DNA of 64,000 nt from Elusimicrobiales bacterium (GTDB lineage Bacteria; Elusimicrobiota; Elusimicrobia; Elusimicrobiales; UBA9959), in the NCBI GenBank assembly GCA_031082205.1, contig JAVHLJ010000010.1, forward strand, positions 1 through 64,000, given 5' to 3'. The notes below the pieces were generated by a model, which saw only the letters and a list, made by a program, of their open reading frames with translations, was not told the DNA's origin and did not search any database. Below are positions 60,082 through 64,000 of this stretch, one piece after another (the stretch's first letter is position 1; each line of letters starts with the position of its first letter). The position numbers and the translations under genes were made by a program.

Positions 60082-60939
60082 ATGACGGGATACGGGATAA
60101 AGATACAGGCCGGGGTCGGGGGCTTCGCGGAAATGAGGCGCTTCATCGCCGCGGGAGCGGACGAGCTCTACGGCGGTATTTCGTCCGTGCCCAGCCACGT
60201 CTACGGCGCCGATAATTTTTCTTCGCCCGGGGAGCTGCTGCGGGCGGCCGCGGAGGCCCGCGCCGCCGGGCTCAAATTCTTCTTCGTGGCCAACGAGGTC
60301 GGCGGCCGGCTGCTGGAGCATGCCGCGCGCGTCATAAAGAAGCTCGGCCCGGGCGTGGACGGCGTGATAGTGAAGGACCTGGCGCTGCTGCGCCGTCTGG
60401 CGGAACTTAAGGTTAAAGGCTTTTACATCCTGAGCACGCTGGCCTGCTGCTACAACTCGCGGACCCTGGAACTCTACCGCCGTCTGGGCGTGCGGCGCCT
60501 GGCGCTTCCCGAGCACCTGACGCCGGCCGAAGCCGCGGGGATGATGCGCCGCGGCGTCGGGACGGAGGTTTTCATCAAGGCCCGCGAGTATTGCGTCAAC
60601 GCCAACGGTCTCTGCTTCCTGCAGTTCGGTCCGGAGAACCGCTGCTTCTGCCGCGACGAGTTCCGTGCCGCCGGGAAGGCTTTCCGTATGCCAGGGCCGT
60701 CCGCCGCCGAACAGTTCGGGCAACTCTACGATTTTGTAAAGCTGGGCGCCCGCACGATAAAGGTCGGCCGCTCGCCCAGGCCCGAAGGCGCGGCGCTGGT
60801 CTTCAAAGAGGCCTCGGCGCTGCGCGATATGCTGGAGGCGGGGGAGCCGCGCGGCTCTTTCGTTAAAAAAGCGCTGCGCGTGCACGCCGCCATCGAGAAG
60901 GGCTTCGACGCCCTGCGCGCCGGGGAGGCCCGGAAATGA
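60082..60939 (+). CDS. Peptidase U32 family protein, UbiU-like
   Basis: 285 aa. TIM-barrel U32 pattern: FIAAGADELYGGISS, GVDGVIVKDLALLRRL, then REYCVNANGLCFL and NRCFCRDEF, whose four cysteines could hold a [4Fe-4S] cluster as in UbiU and RlhA-type proteins. RTIKVGRSPRPEGAA near the end is a U32 signature (KIEGR-like). Members act in O2-independent hydroxylation of quinones or RNA. ATGA coupling to the next gene makes a heterodimer likely. Confidence 0.78.
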   Translation: MTGYGIKIQAGVGGFAEMRRFIAAGADELYGGISSVPSHVYGADNFSSPGELLRAAAEARAAGLKFFFVANEVGGRLLEHAARVIKKLGPGVDGVIVKDLALLRRLAELKVKGFYILSTLACCYNSRTLELYRRLGVRRLALPEHLTPAEAAGMMRRGVGTEVFIKAREYCVNANGLCFLQFGPENRCFCRDEFRAAGKAFRMPGPSAAEQFGQLYDFVKLGARTIKVGRSPRPEGAALVFKEASALRDMLEAGEPRGSFVKKALRVHAAIEKGFDALRAGEARK

Positions 60940-61649
60940 GGCCGGAAAAAGCCGCCGTCCTCCCTTACGGGCTGACCGCGAGGGAGTATCCCGACTTTGT
61001 CCGCCGCTGGGACCGGGTATATTGCGGCAGTTCCTTCTGTCCCGGCCTCGCCCCGTCGAAGGAGGCGGTGTCCGCCCTATACCGCGCCGGCGCGCGGGCG
61101 GTCACCGTGCTGACCCCTTTCGTCACCGACGAGGCCCTGGCGAAGCTCGTGAAGCTCTTCGGCGGAATGGCGAGAGCCGGCCTCCGCCCGGAGATAGCCG
61201 TCAGCGACCTGGGCCTGCTCTCCGCCCTGCGCTCCGGTCCCTGGCGCCGCGGCTCCTTCACTCTTGGCCGTCCTCTCTCCCACGATTTCCTGCGCATGCC
61301 GGTCACCTTCCTGAAGAAGTTCTTCGCGGAGAACGGTATCGCAATGCTGGAGACCGACGAGGCGGACATGGCGGAGGGACTTCCGGCGCGGGGATTGAAA
61401 GTCGCTTTCCATTACCCGCTGCGCTTCGTGACCATGAGCCGCTGCTGCCCGTGGACCGGGCGGATGGGGAGCTGCTCCCGTCCCGTCTGCGCCGGGCGGC
61501 GCAAAGTGCTGACGGCCCCGGGAATGACCGCGCCCGGAGGGAAGAAGCCGGGACGGCTGATACTGTCGGAGAACGCCTATTTCTTCGGCGGCGGCCGTCC
61601 GCCGGACCATCCCGCCGTCGCTCGCACGGTATTCGCTCCCGGAGCCTAG
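60936..61649 (+). CDS. Peptidase U32-like protein, UbiV-like partner
   Basis: 237 aa. It shares the barrel pattern (SALYRAGARAVTVL, EIAVSDLGLLSAL). Cysteine spacing resembles UbiV: one Cys in VYCGSSFCPG near residue 30, then SRCCPWTGRMGSCSRPVC near 170-187, suited to a [4Fe-4S] cluster. UbiV pairs with UbiU in anaerobic ubiquinone hydroxylation; no quinone genes are in this window, so the substrate may differ. It is convergent with the DUF4130-type gene. Confidence 0.7.
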   Translation: MRPEKAAVLPYGLTAREYPDFVRRWDRVYCGSSFCPGLAPSKEAVSALYRAGARAVTVLTPFVTDEALAKLVKLFGGMARAGLRPEIAVSDLGLLSALRSGPWRRGSFTLGRPLSHDFLRMPVTFLKKFFAENGIAMLETDEADMAEGLPARGLKVAFHYPLRFVTMSRCCPWTGRMGSCSRPVCAGRRKVLTAPGMTAPGGKKPGRLILSENAYFFGGGRPPDHPAVARTVFAPGA

Positions 61650-61666
61650 CGCGGCCCGGGCCGGCC

Positions 61667-62404
61667 TCACTCCTCGCCGAATTCCGTTATGTTCTTCCTG
61701 TATTTGAGCGGCACGAACTGCCGCTGCAGGCCGGGGTTGAGCCTTTCCTTTATCGCGACGGAATCGAAGAAGGCGCGCCAGAGCGACGCGGTGCGCTTTT
61801 CTTTTTCGGACGGCGGCGGCACCGAGGCTTCCAGCGCCGAGACCAGCCGCAGCCGGCCGCCGGCGTGCATCGCGGCCAGGCCGCGCTTTTTATCGTGGAG
61901 TATCCAGTTGAAGCCCGCCATCCGGCGGCGAAAATGATTGGTGATGAGCGGCAGTATATTGTGGTCCGGCTCTATTTCCGAGTAGAGCGTGCCGTCTTCG
62001 AGCTCGCGGAAGCGGACCAGGCCCTTGAATCGGTGCGCCTCGCGCAGGACCGCCAGGGCCGTCTTATGCGCCCGGTTGACCACCGGATCGGCCAGCCGGT
62101 CGTTAAGTCCTTTGCCCGCGGCGAAAGCGCGCCGCGCGTAGGCCAGCATCAGCGCGTCGCGGTCCTTCTCTTTGGAGAGGAAGCAGAGCTTTATATTGTC
62201 CACGGTGTCCGGGCCCGAAACCGCGGACACCCGCTCCAGGAACTCGGCCGCCTTCCTGCCGTCGCTCTCGACTTCGTTGGCCGGGGCGAACAGATCGTCC
62301 TGGGCGGGCGTCCGGTCGGCCATCTCGGCGGCCGGGTCGCTCACCGCCGCGGCCAGGGCGCAGACCAGGCCAGTGAAGGTGCCGTCGTGGACGTAGGCGC
62401 TCAC
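61667..62404 (-). CDS. TIGR03915/DUF4130-type DNA metabolism protein
   Basis: 245 aa. It opens AYVHDGTFTGLVCALAAAVS, then KDRDALMLAYARRAFAAGKG, RFRELEDGTLYSEIEPDHN and RRMAGFNWILHDKKRGLAAMH, all typical of the partner encoded next to radical-SAM TIGR03916. Predicted role is in DNA repair or modification, unproven. It overlaps its radical-SAM partner by 4 bp. A C-terminal uracil-DNA-glycosylase fusion found in some relatives is absent. Confidence 0.85.
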   Translation of the reverse strand: MSAYVHDGTFTGLVCALAAAVSDPAAEMADRTPAQDDLFAPANEVESDGRKAAEFLERVSAVSGPDTVDNIKLCFLSKEKDRDALMLAYARRAFAAGKGLNDRLADPVVNRAHKTALAVLREAHRFKGLVRFRELEDGTLYSEIEPDHNILPLITNHFRRRMAGFNWILHDKKRGLAAMHAGGRLRLVSALEASVPPPSEKEKRTASLWRAFFDSVAIKERLNPGLQRQFVPLKYRKNITEFGEE

Positions 62405-63666
62405 GCGGGCGCCCCCGCCGGGGCGGTTTCCGGGGCCGGCTCAAAAAGTTCCGGCTGCGCGGGTTTTCCCGACGGGCCTTCCAGAAGCTTTGCGCGTATA
62501 GCCGCGGGGTCGTCGCGCCGCAGGCCGCCGTATATCCCGCCCGCCGTCACGAAATAGACCGCCCGCTTCATCACCGCGCCAAGGCGGGAGAGGTCCTCCA
62601 GCCGCAGGCTCCCGGCCCGCCGCGCGCGCACTATCCTTTTGGCCGTCAGCACGCCGAAGCCGGGCACTCGCAGCAGCTCCTCGTAGGGCGCTTTGTTGAC
62701 CTCCACCGGGAAGCGGTCCAGGTTGCGCAGCGCCCAGACCGTCTTGGGGTCGAAGGTCAGGTCCAGGCAGGGGCATTTCTCGTCGAGCAGTTCGTCCGTG
62801 CTGAAGCCGTAGAAGCGCAGCAGCCAGTCGGCCTGGTAGAGCCGGTGCTCGCGCCGCAGCGGCGGCTCTTTCACTGCCGGCAGGCGGCTGTCCGTGGTCG
62901 CGGGCACGAAGGCGGAATAGTAAACCCGTTTGAGCCCCAGCTTGTCGTATAGCGACTGGCTGAGCTTCATTATCTGCAGGTCGCTCTCGGGGCTGGCGCC
63001 GACTATGAACTGAGTGCTCTGGCCGCCGGGCGCGCAGGGCGGGGCCTTGTGGCTTTTGCGGCGCTCTTCTTTGCCGGCCGCGATTGAATCGGCGAGTTGC
63101 GCCATCGGCTTGAGCACGCCGTCGCGGCTTTTCTCGGGCGCCAGGCGCTCCAGCGAAGCGGCGCTGGGCAGCTCTATGTTGACGCTGACGCGGTCGGCGT
63201 AGAGCGCGGCCAGGTCCACCAGCCGCCTGTCGCAGCCGGGTATCACTTTGAGGTGTATGTAGCCGGGGAACTTGTGATCGACGCGGAGCTTGCGCGCGGC
63301 GCCTATCATCAGCTCCATCGTGTAATCCGGGCTGCGCGCGACGCCGGAGCTCAGGAACAGTCCCTCGATATAGTTGCGGCGGTAGAAATCCATGGTGAGG
63401 CCGGCTATCTCGTCGGGAGTGAGGAGAGCGCGCGGCGTATCGGAGGAGCGGCGGTTCACGCAGTAGGCGCAGTCGTAGACGCAGAGATTGGTCATCAGGA
63501 TCTTGAGCAGCGAGACGCACCTGCCGTCGGCCGACCAGCTGTGGCAGCAGCCGGGCACGCGCTCCGCGCGGCCGCCCGCGCCCGGGCGCGTCGAGCCCGA
63601 CGAAGCGCAAGAGGCGTCGTACTTGGCGCCGGCCGTGAGTATCTCTATCTTGCGCCGCAGGTCCAT
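62401..63666 (-). CDS. Putative DNA modification/repair radical SAM protein (TIGR03916-like)
   Basis: 421 aa from ATG 63666. The radical-SAM site is MTNLCVYDCAYCVNR (C-x3-C-x2-C), after a Cys-rich start GCCHSWSADGRCVSLLKIL. YIHLKVIPGCDRRLVDLAAL and VSVNIELPSAASLERLAPEK follow. A helix-hairpin-helix segment (LLRVPGFGVLTAKRIVRARR) near 330 supports DNA binding. TATAAT lies six bases from the ATG, with TAAGG between. Function is inferred from the conserved pair only. Confidence 0.9.
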   Translation of the reverse strand: MDLRRKIEILTAGAKYDASCASSGSTRPGAGGRAERVPGCCHSWSADGRCVSLLKILMTNLCVYDCAYCVNRRSSDTPRALLTPDEIAGLTMDFYRRNYIEGLFLSSGVARSPDYTMELMIGAARKLRVDHKFPGYIHLKVIPGCDRRLVDLAALYADRVSVNIELPSAASLERLAPEKSRDGVLKPMAQLADSIAAGKEERRKSHKAPPCAPGGQSTQFIVGASPESDLQIMKLSQSLYDKLGLKRVYYSAFVPATTDSRLPAVKEPPLRREHRLYQADWLLRFYGFSTDELLDEKCPCLDLTFDPKTVWALRNLDRFPVEVNKAPYEELLRVPGFGVLTAKRIVRARRAGSLRLEDLSRLGAVMKRAVYFVTAGGIYGGLRRDDPAAIRAKLLEGPSGKPAQPELFEPAPETAPAGAPA

Positions 63667-63672
63667 CCTTAC

Positions 63673-63678
63673 ATTATA
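63673..63678 (-). promoter_or_regulatory. -10 box TATAAT of the radical-SAM gene
   Basis: Minus-strand TATAAT with six bases to ATG 63666. RNA would start at or inside the first codon, so TAAGG in the spacer could not act as a ribosome site. Confidence 0.5.
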
Positions 63679-63826
63679 GAAAAGGGGCGCGACAGCGTAG
63701 TGTCGCACCCCCTCCGCCCCGGCGCCCGCCGGGCGGAAGAGGGAACCGGCGGTTCCCACGCGAAAATTTCAGAAAAACGCGCCGCCGGAAGGGGAGAAAG
63801 CGGGGGAGTTTGCGATAATCGCGCTT

Positions 63827-64000
63827 ATGTTCCCTACAGATAAGACCGCCGCCGCGGACCTGATGTCCGACATCACCGGCCGCCTGGTGGGCACAACCGG
63901 ACCAACAACCAGCCCGCCTTCTGCTGGTACCCGGCCGTGGGCCACTCGCCCTCCAAGGGGATAGAGGCCTGCTTCCCCTCGGGCAGCCCCCGACGGCTAC
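63827..64000 (+). CDS. Possible start of a truncated gene at the window edge
   Basis: ATG 63827 follows GATAAT by seven bases and opens MFPTDKTAADLMSDI, but that frame stops at TAG 63962. The -1 frame is open from 63844 to the window end and reads QPAFCWYPAVGHSP, which looks more protein-like. Either a frameshift lies near 63895 or neither frame is a gene. Too little sequence to name it. Confidence 0.25.

Overview
The window is 64 kb of GC-rich, densely packed bacterial chromosome. A Gram-negative-type envelope is implied by a Wza-like outer-membrane exporter, a Wzc-type tyrosine kinase, a LolB/LolA-like domain protein and many signal peptides. The phylum cannot be proved from the sequence. 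A Wza/Wzc envelope combined with the ispE-spoVG-glmU-prs-ctc-pth gene order fits a deep-branching phylum such as Elusimicrobiota, which is inference. The only mobile-looking DNA is a short serine-recombinase island beside tRNA genes, plus a 96-bp dispersed repeat.

Layout. 1-16.2 kb is a surface-polysaccharide locus: GT-C-like membrane proteins, GT2 and GT4 glycosyltransferases, a GT2-methyltransferase fusion, a CDP-alcohol phosphatidyltransferase-like protein, a Wzx-like flippase, a Wzy/WaaL-like polymerase or ligase, a Wzc-like BY-kinase and Wza. 16.2-20.2 kb holds two long coiled-coil proteins and a two-TM coiled-coil protein just upstream of wza on the same strand; this is the best candidate for an undescribed system. 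20.3-21.4 kb has an orphan CcmI-C-terminal-like protein and a 57-aa ORF with its own promoter, leader hairpin and terminator. 21.4-27 kb (minus) is pth, ctc/rplY, prs, glmU, a GIY-YIG protein, tRNA-Gln, spoVG and ispE. 27-37 kb (minus) is a TPR lipoprotein-like protein, rimI, tsaB, tsaE, thiL, nnrD, acpS, glmS, pdxJ and glmM. With glmU this gives the whole route from fructose-6-P to UDP-GlcNAc.

37.2-39.2 kb carries tRNA-Ser, a large serine recombinase, tRNA-Glu and tRNA-Thr. The recombinase ORF runs into the 3' end of tRNA-Glu. That tRNA is the only one of four here with an encoded CCA, and it has a G2-G71 acceptor mismatch, so its 3' end looks element-derived. 39.3-43.5 kb holds exported proteins, including two signal-peptide-bearing SAM methyltransferases and a cytochrome-b5/YHS fusion, plus an ExoD-like membrane protein. 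43.5-49.9 kb is a complete shikimate operon (chorismate mutase, aroF, aroE, aroC, aroK, aroB, aroQ, aroA). 50-52.6 kb has a secreted trypsin-like protease with a consensus promoter and a ClC transporter. 52.7-58.9 kb (plus) is prfB, a TatD-like nuclease, metH, a PH-domain membrane protein and a hotdog thioesterase. It ends in a strong promoter placed directly on a terminator hairpin, a candidate ~50-nt RNA. 59-64 kb has a WG-repeat protein, a UbiU/UbiV-like U32 pair, and a radical-SAM protein with its DUF4130-type partner.

A recurring feature is a good -10 box only 6-12 nt upstream of an ATG, suggesting frequent leaderless or near-leaderless transcripts.
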